Shown here in pieces: positions 53,828 through 63,285 of a DNA stretch of 64,000 bases. Every line of letters starts with the position of its first letter. Position 1 is the first letter of the stretch. The position numbers and the translations under genes were made by a program. Under the pieces are notes generated by a model, which was not told where the DNA came from, did no database searches, and worked only from the letters and a program-made list of their open reading frames with translations. The stretch is from NCBI RefSeq assembly GCF_900104335.1, contig NZ_FMXT01000001.1:310001-374000 (forward strand). The letters are read 5' to 3'. The stretch comes from Pseudobutyrivibrio sp. YE44. GTDB lineage: Bacteria > Bacillota > Clostridia > Lachnospirales > Lachnospiraceae.

Positions 53828-55069
53828 ATGGTAGATATTTTAGAACGCTTTAAAAGCTCTTTTGATTTTAAGATGAATGTTTTGTACACAATAACCCAAG
53901 GGCTTTATTGGATGCTAGTGTGCTGTACGGTTAGTATGGGTTCTGCGTATTTATCCAATAGAGGTTATTCTACCTTTGCTATTGGTTTGTTGTTTGCTAT
54001 AGCATATCTATTTGCTGCAATTGTTCAGCAGGTGGTATCTGTGGCTACAGATAGTTCAACTAGTTTTGATGTGGTAGATGTTCTTGCGGTTCTTGGTGGA
54101 ATTGTTTCCATAGATTTATTTATTGCATTGTTTACATCAGGAAAAGGCTTTGCTACAGGAATGACTTTTCTGTTGGCAGCTATGATTGCTACGGTAATTC
54201 AACCTTTCTTAAACGCTTTGAATTTCCATATTGAAAGCTATAAGGTGTCAATGAATTATGGTGTGGCAAGAGCTAGTGGTTCCTTTTTCTTTTTCCTCAT
54301 GAGCCTTATAGTTGGCTTTTTTATGAAAGTTGTATCTGAAAAAGCTACGGTGGTTTTAGGTTTTATTGTGGCTGTTCTGTTTACTTATCTAATTTTCGTG
54401 ATTTACAGAGAGCTGAAGGCTTCTGGAATTAAGGTTAGAAAGGAATTTGATCCACTTGAACATGATGTTTCTGAAGGTATTACCTTAGACTATGTTAAGT
54501 CCTTTATTGAACGATATAGAATGTTCTTTATGTTTTTAATTGGACTGGTATGCTTTTTCTTCGGACATATTATTGTAAACAACTTCTTATTCCAAATAGC
54601 TGTAAATGTTGGAGGAGATGAGGGAGCTAATGGCGGTTTGTTGGCACTTCAGGCTATTGTTGAATTGCCTGCCATGATATTCTTTAATTGGTTAAGGGAA
54701 CGTTTTGGTAATAGATTACTTTTAGGTACTGCCTCTGTATTTTATTTAATTAAGATATTCTTCACGGCCATTGCTACAAGCGTAGGAATGCTTTACTTTA
54801 GTATGATTTTCCAAGCATTATCTTTTGCATTGTTTATACCAGCATCAGTTCATTTAGTTGATGAGATAATGCCTAAATCTGATGCAGTTAAAGGGCAAGC
54901 GTTTATTACTATAGCAATGACTTTTAGTAGTTTGCTTGGTAGTGTCCTTGGAGGATTAATCATTAATTTATGTGGAGTTTCTGCCACATTATGGTTCGGC
55001 ACATTTGTTACTTTTATAGGGACAATTATCACAATTTGGTCACTTTTAAGAATAAATACACAAAAATAA
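53828..55069 (+). CDS. MFS family transporter
   Basis: A 413-residue integral membrane protein with about twelve hydrophobic segments and a central charged loop (KASGIKVRKEFDPLEHDVSEG). The overall look is of an oligosaccharide:H+ symporter/LacY-like or NarK-like MFS permease (NYGVARASGSFFFFLMSLIVG resembles the LacY-type GxxR...G segment). The substrate is unknown. AAGGAG precedes the ATG. It is divergent from the EEP gene. Confidence 0.8.
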   Translation: MVDILERFKSSFDFKMNVLYTITQGLYWMLVCCTVSMGSAYLSNRGYSTFAIGLLFAIAYLFAAIVQQVVSVATDSSTSFDVVDVLAVLGGIVSIDLFIALFTSGKGFATGMTFLLAAMIATVIQPFLNALNFHIESYKVSMNYGVARASGSFFFFLMSLIVGFFMKVVSEKATVVLGFIVAVLFTYLIFVIYRELKASGIKVRKEFDPLEHDVSEGITLDYVKSFIERYRMFFMFLIGLVCFFFGHIIVNNFLFQIAVNVGGDEGANGGLLALQAIVELPAMIFFNWLRERFGNRLLLGTASVFYLIKIFFTAIATSVGMLYFSMIFQALSFALFIPASVHLVDEIMPKSDAVKGQAFITIAMTFSSLLGSVLGGLIINLCGVSATLWFGTFVTFIGTIITIWSLLRINTQK

Positions 55070-55136
55070 TGATAAAAGATAGATTTTTTAATTGTAAATT
55101 GCTAAAATAATCTTATAAAATTGTGAAGGTAAAGAT

Positions 55137-55826
55137 ATGGCTAAGTATAATATTGGTGGATATATCTTTAACGATGAGAATAGTGCAAAGAAAGCTGCTA
55201 AGGAACTTAAGGCTGTTGAGTATATTTTAGGACAGGTTAAAGGTGCAGATGAGAACGGGGTCCTTCAGGTATACAAAAAGATTCTTAAGCAGAGACTTTT
55301 TTCTACAGAGATAGGAATGAGTTTTCTTAATCAGCTTCGGCAGAACCTAGTTGCTTCTGGCGCGTTTGATGAGTCAGATATTCCTCCGGTTTATACTATT
55401 GAAGAAGAAAGACCAGCCGAGACGGCGAAGCCTTCAGCACCAATAGCTGAAAGTGTCCAGGCTGTAGAAGAGAAACCTGAAACAAAAAATATAGAGACCT
55501 CTGAAAAGAAAGCCTCTAAAACTAAAGAAAAGAAACAAAAAACCGATAAATCAAATGTTGCTTCTGATGATGCTAATGGGGAGTTAAAGAAGCTACGACT
55601 GATTAACAGGTTTTTGATAGTATGTGTGATTACTTTATTGTTGTGTATAGGGGGGATGTTTTATATCAGCACAACAATAAATAGTCCAACCATACTAAAT
55701 TATAAAGAGAGTATTACTGACGAATACTCAACTTGGAAGGAAGAGCTTGATCAACGTGAGAAGGATCTCAACGAGAGAGAGGAAAAGCTTACCAAACAAG
55801 AACTGGGTGTCAGTGATATAGAGTAA
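55137..55826 (+). CDS. Small membrane protein with coiled coil
   Basis: A 229-residue protein. The N-terminal 85 residues form a small folded domain (YNIGGYIFNDENSAKKAAKE, LKQRLFSTEIGMSFLNQLR). A Glu/Lys linker follows, then one transmembrane helix (FLIVCVITLLLCIGGMFYIS, about residues 161-180) and an acidic coiled coil (LDQREKDLNEREEKLTKQE). The operon partner is the two-component pair 31 bases downstream. No family recognised. Confidence 0.65.
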   Translation: MAKYNIGGYIFNDENSAKKAAKELKAVEYILGQVKGADENGVLQVYKKILKQRLFSTEIGMSFLNQLRQNLVASGAFDESDIPPVYTIEEERPAETAKPSAPIAESVQAVEEKPETKNIETSEKKASKTKEKKQKTDKSNVASDDANGELKKLRLINRFLIVCVITLLLCIGGMFYISTTINSPTILNYKESITDEYSTWKEELDQREKDLNEREEKLTKQELGVSDIE

Positions 55827-55857
55827 CCATTAATTTTTCAAGGATGGGGTTGGTGTT

Positions 55858-56547
55858 ATGTCGAAAAACAAAATTCTTGTGGCTGATGATGAAAGCCGTA
55901 TGCGAAAACTTATCAGGGACTATTTGGTAAGAGAGGATTACGAAGTTGTAGAAGCAGAAAATGGTGAACAGGCTCTTGATATGTTCTATATGGATAGCGA
56001 AATTTCGCTTATCATCCTGGATGTCATGATGCCAAAGGTTGATGGGTTTGCTGTGCTTAAGGAAATCAGAGAAACTTCATCTATCCCAGTTCTGATGCTT
56101 ACCGCTAAGGGTGAGGAAAATGATGTACTTAATGGCTTTGAATTAGGTGCTGATGAGTATATCAACAAACCATTTTCTCCAAAAATTCTTATGGCAAGAG
56201 TAAATGCAGTTCTTCGTAGAAGCACTGATGATTCTCTTGGTAAGAAAGTTGTTGAAGCTGGTGGTATCCAATTAGACGTGGATGCGCATGTTGCCACAAA
56301 CGATGGCAATCCAGTGGAACTGTCAGTTAAGGAATTCGAACTTTTATATTACTTCATTAACAATGAAGGCATTGCTTTATCTCGTGAGAAGATTCTTAAT
56401 CATGTTTGGGATTACGATTACTTTGGAGATGCAAGAACAATCGATACTCATGTTAAGAAGCTTCGTAGTAAGTTAGACGACAAAGGAAATTACATCAAGA
56501 CTATTTGGGGCATGGGGTATAAATTTGAAGTCGACGCAAAAGTCTAA
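55858..56547 (+). CDS. OmpR/PhoB-type response regulator
   Basis: A 229-residue transcription regulator: receiver domain with KILVADDESRMRKLI (acidic pair), LIILDVMMPKVDGF (phospho-acceptor Asp) and INKPFSPKIL (conserved Lys), then a winged helix (LSVKEFELLYYFINNEGIALS, ARTIDTHVKKLRSKLDD). It overlaps the kinase gene by 23 bases. GGGG-rich sequence precedes the ATG. Probable partner of the downstream kinase; target genes unknown. Confidence 0.93.
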   Translation: MSKNKILVADDESRMRKLIRDYLVREDYEVVEAENGEQALDMFYMDSEISLIILDVMMPKVDGFAVLKEIRETSSIPVLMLTAKGEENDVLNGFELGADEYINKPFSPKILMARVNAVLRRSTDDSLGKKVVEAGGIQLDVDAHVATNDGNPVELSVKEFELLYYFINNEGIALSREKILNHVWDYDYFGDARTIDTHVKKLRSKLDDKGNYIKTIWGMGYKFEVDAKV

Positions 56548-58036
56548 TAAAATTAATCGCCAAATTGTAGGACTGTTTGGAGCTGTAGTATTATTATCAT
56601 TAATATTAGTAAGTATCCTAACAGCCTGCTTTTTAGGCGATTATTATATTTATGAGACAAAAAAACAATTAAAAAATTTATATCAGATTATGTCTGAGAA
56701 GTGTGAAGTGGATGAGCTATATGGAGATGAATATGATTTCCAAAATATAGCTCTTTTTGAGAAATATTCTGTTTCTGTAATTGTTACAGCGGCAGACGGG
56801 GAATCTCTTATAAAATCTAATGTTGATCCCAAAATTCTTTCTGAACAATTAAATTATACCTTGCTGGCAAATGACAATAATAGCGAGGCTATTGAAGCTA
56901 CTGGAGATTATAAAATATTTGAGCAGAAGCTTCCTGGTGTGGAGGATGCTTACATTATTTTGTTGGGCGTTTTACCTGATGGAAATATTGTTTTTATAAG
57001 ATCTAATAGTTCCGCTTTGATGCAAGTGGCAGCCTTTACAAATAGATTTTTGCTTTACATTGTAATTGTTGGTTCGCTAATTAGCATAATCATTGGTAAA
57101 TTTGTTATCGCTTATTTTACTAGGCCACTTTTCGAGCTTATTAACATCACAAAGCGTATTTCAAATTTTGATTTTGATGCCACTTATCATCCTCAGAAAT
57201 TCTACAATGAAATGGATGATTTAGGTGAACATGTTAATGAAATGTCCACCACTTTGAAACGTGCCATTGAACAGCTTCGTACAGCCAATGAAAGCTTAAA
57301 GCATGACCTTGAATTAAGAGAAGAAACTGAAAATATGCGTAAGGAATTTGTTTCTAACGTAAGTCACGAGCTGAAAACTCCTATTGCCTTAATCCAAGGA
57401 TATGCCGAAGGTCTTCAAGAAGGCATTATGGATGATGAAATAAGTAGGCAGATCTATTTGGATATCATCATTGATGAAGCCAATAAAATGAACCGTCTTG
57501 TTCGAGAAATGCTTATTCTTAATCAGCTTGAAGCAGGTCAGATGAGCATGGATATGGTTGATTTTGATTTGACGGAAATGATTGACAGTGTTGTAGAAAG
57601 CAACAAGATTAATTTTGAGGCGCAGGGAATCAGTTATAGCTTCATTAATAAAACAGAATGTTATGTTCATGCAGATGAATTTTTAGTAGAGCAGGTTGTT
57701 ACTAACTTTATTAGTAATGCCATTCATTACGTTTTAAACGAGAATATCCTTAATGTTCGCTATGATTTTTTGAAAAAAGGAAAAGTAAGGATAAGTGTAT
57801 TCAATTCTGGAAACAATATTGCAAAGAAGGATTTGAAGCATATTTGGGAGAAGTTCTACAAGGCTGACAAAGCTCGAAGTCGTGAGTATGGCGGCAGTGG
57901 TATAGGTCTTTCTGTGGTTAAAGCCACAATGGAATTGTTACACGAAAAGTTTGGTGTGGAAAATCTTCCAAATGGAGTTGAGTTCTGGTTTGAATTATCT
58001 TTGGCAAAAGACACAAAAATCAAAGAAAATTCATAG
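56525..58036 (+). CDS. HAMP-domain sensor histidine kinase
   Basis: A 503-residue kinase with TM1 at about residues 13-37, an extracellular sensor (about 38-165), TM2 at about 175-198, HAMP, HisKA with the H-box FVSNVSHELKTPIALIQGYAEGL, and HATPase (NFISNAIHYVL, EYGGSGIGLSVVKA). The start is TTG 56525 inside the response-regulator gene, with GGGG upstream. The ligand is unknown. Followed after a promoter-like region by a lipoprotein gene. Confidence 0.92.
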   Translation: MKSTQKSNKINRQIVGLFGAVVLLSLILVSILTACFLGDYYIYETKKQLKNLYQIMSEKCEVDELYGDEYDFQNIALFEKYSVSVIVTAADGESLIKSNVDPKILSEQLNYTLLANDNNSEAIEATGDYKIFEQKLPGVEDAYIILLGVLPDGNIVFIRSNSSALMQVAAFTNRFLLYIVIVGSLISIIIGKFVIAYFTRPLFELINITKRISNFDFDATYHPQKFYNEMDDLGEHVNEMSTTLKRAIEQLRTANESLKHDLELREETENMRKEFVSNVSHELKTPIALIQGYAEGLQEGIMDDEISRQIYLDIIIDEANKMNRLVREMLILNQLEAGQMSMDMVDFDLTEMIDSVVESNKINFEAQGISYSFINKTECYVHADEFLVEQVVTNFISNAIHYVLNENILNVRYDFLKKGKVRISVFNSGNNIAKKDLKHIWEKFYKADKARSREYGGSGIGLSVVKATMELLHEKFGVENLPNGVEFWFELSLAKDTKIKENS

Positions 58037-58055
58037 AATTTTCTGATTTTTCACA

Positions 58056-58105
58056 TTGAATGGGACACATTTTAATGCTAATATACCATTAATGATTAGT
58101 ATATT
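58056..58105 (+). promoter_or_regulatory. Strong promoter with overlapping dyad, upstream of the lipoprotein gene
   Basis: TTGAAT (58056-58061), exactly 17 bases, TAATAT (58079-58084). The -10 overlaps an inverted repeat AATATAC (58080-58086) and GTATATT (58099-58105) spaced by 12 bases, a plausible operator covering the transcription start. Confidence 0.65.
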
Positions 58106-58119
58106 TTTTAGGAGAAGGC

Positions 58120-58899
58120 ATGAAAACTAACAGAATTATATTCTTAACTTCTGTGTTGTGTTTTTCTCTATTAGCAACTGGTTGTGGCGAACCTATGACT
58201 GAGCTCACCAGCGAAGAAGAAGCTATCATTTCTCTTTATTCAGCTAAGGCAGTGGCAAAATTCAATAAAAATCAGATTATTGGAATTGCTAACGCTAGGG
58301 TGAAAAAGGGCGAATTAGATATGGAATATGAGCCTGAAGAGGAAGAAGAGATAGAGGGGGAAGAAAACTCAGAAGGAACGGAACCGGAAATTGACCCGGA
58401 AACAGGCGAACCAATAGTTAAGTCTGAGGATGAAAATCAAGAAGAATCTGGAGCTGAAACAGGGGAAGGAACCCAGACTACAGGTGATTCTGGTTATTCA
58501 TTTACAGAGGCTGTTGGAATAGATGGGGTATCCTTTGTATGCTCTGAATTTAATGTAACTTCCGAATACAAACCTACCTCAAGTTATATTCTTTCCAAGG
58601 TTAGTGGAAAGAAATATGTGGTTCTTAATATAACAGCTACCAATGAGTCAGAGACCACGGTAGATTTCTCAAGTTTACCAAAGAGAGAGTATTCACTTTC
58701 TTTAAACGGTGGAGAAAAATCAAAAAGCCAGTTTACGCCTCTTACTAATGATTTAGGAAGCTTTAAGGGAAGTTTGAAGGCGGGAGAATCAAAATCTTTT
58801 GTTTTAGTGTTTTTATTTAGTAATTCAGCGGTTGATAATATTTCTTCTTTGGAGTTGTTTGTTACAAGCGACGGCAGTTCTAGAGAAACAAGCATATAA
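58120..58899 (+). CDS. Lipoprotein with acidic linker and DUF4352/DUF5067-like domain
   Basis: A 259-residue exported lipoprotein (lipobox LLATGC, Cys22). A Glu-rich low-complexity linker spans about residues 70-125. The C-terminal beta-sandwich (GVSFVCSEFNVTSEYKPTSSY, KYVVLNITATNESETTVDFSSL, LKAGESKSFVLVFLF) looks like the DUF4352/DUF5067 telokin-like fold found in Gram-positive lipoproteins. It may be controlled by the two-component pair upstream, given its own promoter and operator-like dyad (inference). TAGGAG precedes the ATG. Confidence 0.78.
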   Translation: MKTNRIIFLTSVLCFSLLATGCGEPMTELTSEEEAIISLYSAKAVAKFNKNQIIGIANARVKKGELDMEYEPEEEEEIEGEENSEGTEPEIDPETGEPIVKSEDENQEESGAETGEGTQTTGDSGYSFTEAVGIDGVSFVCSEFNVTSEYKPTSSYILSKVSGKKYVVLNITATNESETTVDFSSLPKREYSLSLNGGEKSKSQFTPLTNDLGSFKGSLKAGESKSFVLVFLFSNSAVDNISSLELFVTSDGSSRETSI

Positions 58900-58932
58900 A
58901 TCTTTTTGGGATTTAAATGAGAGGAGATTTGC

Positions 58933-59856
58933 ATGGATACTAATATTTTATTGGAATCGGGCACTAACGAACTTGAGGTACTTGAATTCAAGGTTGGCAA
59001 GAATTTCTATGGAATCAATGTTGCCAAGATAAGGGAAATTTTGTTGTATCAACCGGTTACACCACTTCCTAATGCACATCCTTGTATCGAAGGTATTTTC
59101 ATGCCAAGAGATATTATGATTTCTGTCATTTCTCTTAGAAAATGCTTGAATATTACAGATGAAGCAAACAATGATGGATTGTTTATCATCACAAACTTCA
59201 ACAGCTTGAATACAGCTTTCCATGTAGACGAGGTACTTGGTATTCACCGTGTTTCTTGGGAAGATATTATTAAACCAGATGCTACTATTAGTTCCGACGA
59301 ATCTGGTGTATCTACAGGTGTTATCAAACTTGAAGACAGACTTGTAGTTATTCTCGACTTCGAGAAGATTGTTACAGATATTAATCCAGAAACTGGTCTT
59401 AAGGTTTCAGAAATGGATGATTATGAGACTCGTGATAGAAGTAAATCACCAATTCTTCTTTGCGAGGATTCACCACTTCTTTCAAAGCTTATTGTTGAGT
59501 GCTTGAAGAAGGCAGGTTATACAAATCTTCTTATCAATATGAATGGTCAAGAGGGTTGGGATAAGCTTGTTGAGCTTCATAAGAACGGAACAGTTCTTAA
59601 CGATGTTCACTTGATTATTACTGATATTGAGATGCCTCTCATGGATGGTCACCGACTTTGCAAGCTTGTAAAAGAAAATGACACCATGAAGAATATCCCA
59701 TTAATTATCTTCTCATCTCTGATTAATGATGAGATTAGAAGAAAAGGCGAGAGCTTAGGTGCAGATGCACAGCTTACAAAGCCTGAAATTGGTAAGCTTA
59801 TCAGCGTAGTTGATGAGTTGGTTGCCAAGTACGAGGATGCTCGTAAGGGAAATTAA
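58933..59856 (+). CDS. cheV: Chemotaxis coupling protein CheV
   Basis: A 307-residue fusion of a CheW domain (residues about 10-160: LEFKVGKNFYGINVAKIREIL, PCIEGIFMPRDIMISVISL) and a receiver domain (about 173-300: ILLCEDSPLLSKLI, LIITDIEMPLMDGH with the phospho-acceptor Asp, LIIFSSLINDEI). CheV couples receptors to the CheA kinase and helps adaptation, so the organism is probably motile. GAGGAG precedes the ATG, and an intrinsic terminator follows. No other che gene is near. Confidence 0.95.
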   Translation: MDTNILLESGTNELEVLEFKVGKNFYGINVAKIREILLYQPVTPLPNAHPCIEGIFMPRDIMISVISLRKCLNITDEANNDGLFIITNFNSLNTAFHVDEVLGIHRVSWEDIIKPDATISSDESGVSTGVIKLEDRLVVILDFEKIVTDINPETGLKVSEMDDYETRDRSKSPILLCEDSPLLSKLIVECLKKAGYTNLLINMNGQEGWDKLVELHKNGTVLNDVHLIITDIEMPLMDGHRLCKLVKENDTMKNIPLIIFSSLINDEIRRKGESLGADAQLTKPEIGKLISVVDELVAKYEDARKGN

Positions 59857-59871
59857 AAATTTAAAATCGTA

Positions 59872-59898
59872 GGGGTATGCCAAGCATGCCCCTTTTTT
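59872..59898 (+). terminator. Intrinsic terminator of cheV
   Basis: GGGGTATGC-CAA-GCATGCCCC followed by six T. Confidence 0.95.
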
Positions 59899-59917
59899 GA
59901 ATAGGGAGGATTTAGGA

Positions 59918-61843
59918 ATGTCTCAGTCGGAGGACTACTTGGATGGACTACTCAATTCAATAAGCAGGGCTAAGACTGATGCTGAAGCTGTTCTTGAGAA
60001 TGCAGAAAAGAAACAGCAGGAATTCGTGGAAAATAGAAGGGCTGTAAGCCCGGATGAGGATTTCTTTACTGCAACAGGCATTACTGGAACGGATCTTCAA
60101 CAAACAAAAGCAAAAAGCTCACATCCTTACCTCAGGAAAGTTCTTTCTGAGGAGGATTTTTTGCGCAAATTTGAGGAAGAACTTGATAACGATGATGTAG
60201 ATACTTTCCTTTCTGCTTTTGAGCAGGAGATAGATGATGAGGAGCATCTTTTTGAAACCACAGGTGAAACCATGGGCAGTGAGGATGTGGTGGATAAATT
60301 AATAAACGACATTGATAATGTTGTTTCAGATGCCACCAAGGAACTTGAAGAAGAGGAGGTACCTGAGGAAGCTCCTGTTGTACCTGAGGAAGAGGAACCA
60401 ATAGCGCTAGAATCGGAATCCCTAGATGACCTTGAACCTTTAGAGGGCATTGACATGGCAGTTGAAGAGCCTGTTGATGATTCTGCTGCCACATTAAATA
60501 ACGATGAAGATGATTTGGGAGAAGATTTAAAGCTTCCAGATGATGACGATATAGATTTATCTCAATTTGTTCAGGAAGATGATTCTGAAGATAGTGAGGC
60601 TGCTGAAGAGGACGAGGCTGATTTTGGATTCTCTCTTGATGATGCTACCGATGACTCTGTAGAAGAAGAGCCTCTGGATGAATCAATGAAGGAGTTTATG
60701 CCTGATGACATGGATGCTTTAGACGAGGCAGAGTACGGTGATGGTGATGAGCCAGATTTATCAGGTGAAGGTGATTTAGACTTAGAAAACATTTTAGAAG
60801 GTGACGAGGATTTATTAGATATTCAATCTCTTCTTAATGGTGATGAAGAGGGGGCTCCAGAAGCTGGGGACATAGATGAGTCTGCAGAGGCTCCATCCGA
60901 GGAAGAGGAACCTTCAGATAAAAAGGGAAAGAAAGAGAAAAAGAAGAAAGAAAAGAAAAAGAAGGAAAAGGGAGAAAAGAAGCCTAATCCATTCTTACAA
61001 AAGCTTGCCTTACTTATCTTTGGCGCTCCTGACGAAGATGAAATTGCTGAAATGGAGGCGGCTGAGGCAGCTAAAAATGCACCAGCTGTTGAGATTACTT
61101 ATGATGAGGAAGGTAATCCTATAATTCCTGAGGGCGGTATTCCTGAGGATCCAAAAGAAAAGAAAAAACGAGAAAAGGAAGAAAAGAAAGCTGCTAAGGA
61201 GGCTGCAAAAAAAGAGAAAGAAGCAGCTAAAAAGGAGAAGGAGAAGGCTAAGAAAGAAAAGCCAAAGAAGGAACCTAAGCCGAAAAAGGAAAAGAAACCT
61301 AAGGAACCTGACAATTCTCCTAAAATTCCTATTTCCATTATTGCAACATTTTTGGTATTATCTATATCAATAATTGGTGTGGTAATGGTTGGAATGCAGT
61401 TCACGGGCTTGCAACGCCATATGGAACAGGCAAGGACACTTTTCGATGAAGGCAACTATATAGCAGCTTACGAAAAGATTAATGGCTACGATTTTAGAAA
61501 CGACGAGAAATTAGAGTTACTTAGAAATCAAGCTAGAACCCTTGCTGACTTGCAGCAATGTCAAGATGAGTATGTGGCCTTTATTAATGCAAAAATGTAT
61601 AATTATGCATTAGATTCTCTGTTAAAGGGAATTGGCCGATACGAAAAATATAAAGACGATGCTGTAGAATATGGTATTTCTGATCAATATGATGCGTACG
61701 GCAATCAGATTATTAGTGAGCTACAGGAATCCTTTGGATTATCTGTTGACGAGGCTATGGCCATCTATAAGCAACCAAACAGACATTACTACACGATAGA
61801 ACTTAGAAAGGTGCTGAGAGGCTTAGGGTTACCGGACACATGA
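59918..61843 (+). CDS. Very charged single-pass membrane protein
   Basis: A 641-residue protein in three parts. Residues about 1-315 are highly acidic (many runs of E and D, for example EEEEPIALESESLDDLEPL) and probably unfolded. About 315-465 has Lys/Glu blocks (KKGKKEKKKKEKKKKEKGEK; KEKEKAKKEKPKKEPKPKKE) around a short folded stretch. Then comes one transmembrane helix (ISIIATFLVLSISIIGVVMVGM) and a helical C-terminal domain of about 150 residues outside (RTLFDEGNYIAAYEKINGYD, TPR-like). ATG 59918 follows AGGGAGG. The stop overlaps the hisH start (ATGA). No family recognised. Confidence 0.72.
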   Translation: MSQSEDYLDGLLNSISRAKTDAEAVLENAEKKQQEFVENRRAVSPDEDFFTATGITGTDLQQTKAKSSHPYLRKVLSEEDFLRKFEEELDNDDVDTFLSAFEQEIDDEEHLFETTGETMGSEDVVDKLINDIDNVVSDATKELEEEEVPEEAPVVPEEEEPIALESESLDDLEPLEGIDMAVEEPVDDSAATLNNDEDDLGEDLKLPDDDDIDLSQFVQEDDSEDSEAAEEDEADFGFSLDDATDDSVEEEPLDESMKEFMPDDMDALDEAEYGDGDEPDLSGEGDLDLENILEGDEDLLDIQSLLNGDEEGAPEAGDIDESAEAPSEEEEPSDKKGKKEKKKKEKKKKEKGEKKPNPFLQKLALLIFGAPDEDEIAEMEAAEAAKNAPAVEITYDEEGNPIIPEGGIPEDPKEKKKREKEEKKAAKEAAKKEKEAAKKEKEKAKKEKPKKEPKPKKEKKPKEPDNSPKIPISIIATFLVLSISIIGVVMVGMQFTGLQRHMEQARTLFDEGNYIAAYEKINGYDFRNDEKLELLRNQARTLADLQQCQDEYVAFINAKMYNYALDSLLKGIGRYEKYKDDAVEYGISDQYDAYGNQIISELQESFGLSVDEAMAIYKQPNRHYYTIELRKVLRGLGLPDT

Positions 61844-62448
61844 TAGCAATACTTGATTACGATGCAGGAAATATTAAAAGTGTAGAAAAAGCATTTGCAA
61901 TCCTTGGTGAGGAAACTGTCCTCACCAGGGATTTTAGTGTGATTGAAAGAGCTGACCGAGTGGTATTACCAGGGGTCGGCTCTTTTGCTGATGCAATGAA
62001 CCATCTTAAGAAATTTGAACTGGATAAGGCAATTAAGGATTATGTAAAGAGCGACAGACCATTTTTAGGTATTTGCCTAGGTCTCCAGCTTTTATTTGAT
62101 TCTAGTGAGGAGTCGCCAGGCGTTGAGGGGTTACATCTTTTAGAGGGAGATGTAGTTCGTATTCCTGATGCTCCAGGAATCAAGGTGCCACATATTGGTT
62201 GGAATTCTTTGGATTATCCTAATAAGGGACGTCTTTTTAAAGGAATTGATGAAGGCTCTTTTGTATATTTCGTTCATTCCTATTATTTGAAGGCTAAGGA
62301 GCAGGAAATTGTAAAGGCTACCACAGAATATGGTTGTCATATTCATGCTTCAGTAGAGAAGAACAACATCTTTGCATGTCAGTTCCACCCAGAAAAAAGC
62401 TCTACTGTTGGACTTAAGATACTTGAAAACTTTGCAAAATTAAAATAA
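61840..62448 (+). CDS. hisH: Imidazole glycerol phosphate synthase, glutaminase subunit HisH
   Basis: A 202-residue class I glutamine amidotransferase: MIAILDYDAGNIKSVEKAF, nucleophile Cys in PFLGICLGLQLLF, His and Glu of the triad in FACQFHPEKSS. It supplies ammonia to HisF for histidine synthesis and the purine by-product AICAR. The start overlaps the preceding membrane-protein gene, an unusual operon partner. The other his genes are not in the window. Confidence 0.97.
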   Translation: MIAILDYDAGNIKSVEKAFAILGEETVLTRDFSVIERADRVVLPGVGSFADAMNHLKKFELDKAIKDYVKSDRPFLGICLGLQLLFDSSEESPGVEGLHLLEGDVVRIPDAPGIKVPHIGWNSLDYPNKGRLFKGIDEGSFVYFVHSYYLKAKEQEIVKATTEYGCHIHASVEKNNIFACQFHPEKSSTVGLKILENFAKLK

Positions 62449-62496
62449 GCCTTCCCCTTGAGGGGAAGGTGCCCCGAAGGGGCGGATGAGGTGTTA
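62449..62496 (-). repeat. Cloverleaf REP-like repeat between hisH and hisF (inverted copy)
   Basis: GCCTTCCCC-TTGA-GGGGAAGG and GCCCC-GAA-GGGGC hairpins, then GGATGAGGTGTTAT. This is the reverse complement of the 16328-type copy without its far end. It begins on the base after the hisH stop and its TGAGGTG end lies just before the hisF ATG. Confidence 0.85.
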
Positions 62497-62497
62497 T

Positions 62498-63256
62498 ATG
62501 TTTACTAAAAGAATTATCCCATGCCTAGATGTAAAAGACGGCCGTGTAGTTAAAGGTGTTAATTTCGTTGATTTAAAGGATGCTGGTGATCCAGTTGAAA
62601 TAGCAGCTGCTTATGATAAAGCTGGCGCTGATGAGGTGGTATTTTTGGATATTACTGCATCTTCTGATCACAGAAACACTGTTGTAGATATGGTTAGAAG
62701 AGTTGCAGAGCAGGTTTTTATTCCCTTTACAGTTGGTGGAGGTATTCGTACTGTAGAGGATTTTAAGGCTTTGCTTAGAGAAGGAGCTGACAAGATTTCT
62801 GTTAATAGTGCTGCAATAGATAATCCTAATCTTGTGGCTGAAGCAGCTGATAAGTTTGGTAGTCAGTGTGTGGTTGTTGCCATTGATGCAAAGCGTCGCG
62901 AAGATGGCGGTTTTAATATTTACAAGCACGGCGGCAGGTTAGATTGTGGCATTGATGCTGTAGAATGGGCTATGAAGGTAGAAAAGCTTGGTGCTGGTGA
63001 AATCCTACTTACTTCTATGGATTGCGACGGCACAAAGGCTGGCTTCGATTTGGAGCTTACAAAGGCTGTTTCTTCAGCTGTTAATATTCCTGTCATTGCC
63101 TCTGGTGGTGCAGGAACTATGGAACACTTCAAGGAAGCTCTCACAGTAGGCGGCGCTGACGCAGCCCTTGCCGCGTCCTTATTCCACTACAAGGAACTGG
63201 AAATCCTCGACCTGAAGCGTTACCTCCGCGACGAAGGCGTACCCGTTAGAATATAA
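62498..63256 (+). CDS. hisF: Imidazole glycerol phosphate synthase, cyclase subunit HisF
   Basis: A 252-residue TIM barrel: [23 protein letters not shown] (catalytic Asp11), [41 protein letters not shown] (second catalytic Asp) and [18 protein letters not shown] 62498 gives the standard N terminus; an in-frame ATG at 62486 lies inside the repeat. The only purine-rich ribosome site is GAGGTG, belonging to the repeat. It works as a dimer with HisH. Confidence 0.97.
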   Translation: MFTKRIIPCLDVKDGRVVKGVNFVDLKDAGDPVEIAAAYDKAGADEVVFLDITASSDHRNTVVDMVRRVAEQVFIPFTVGGGIRTVEDFKALLREGADKISVNSAAIDNPNLVAEAADKFGSQCVVVAIDAKRREDGGFNIYKHGGRLDCGIDAVEWAMKVEKLGAGEILLTSMDCDGTKAGFDLELTKAVSSAVNIPVIASGGAGTMEHFKEALTVGGADAALAASLFHYKELEILDLKRYLRDEGVPVRI

Positions 63257-63285
63257 TCAAATAAGTATATATAATTATTGAAATA

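Noticed and set aside
60132-60494. Long minus-strand frames opposite the charged membrane protein (Ser-rich and Gln/Leu/Pro-rich)
   Set aside because: They arise from the GAA/GAT-rich acidic coding sequence read backwards; no start signal, and the composition is low complexity.
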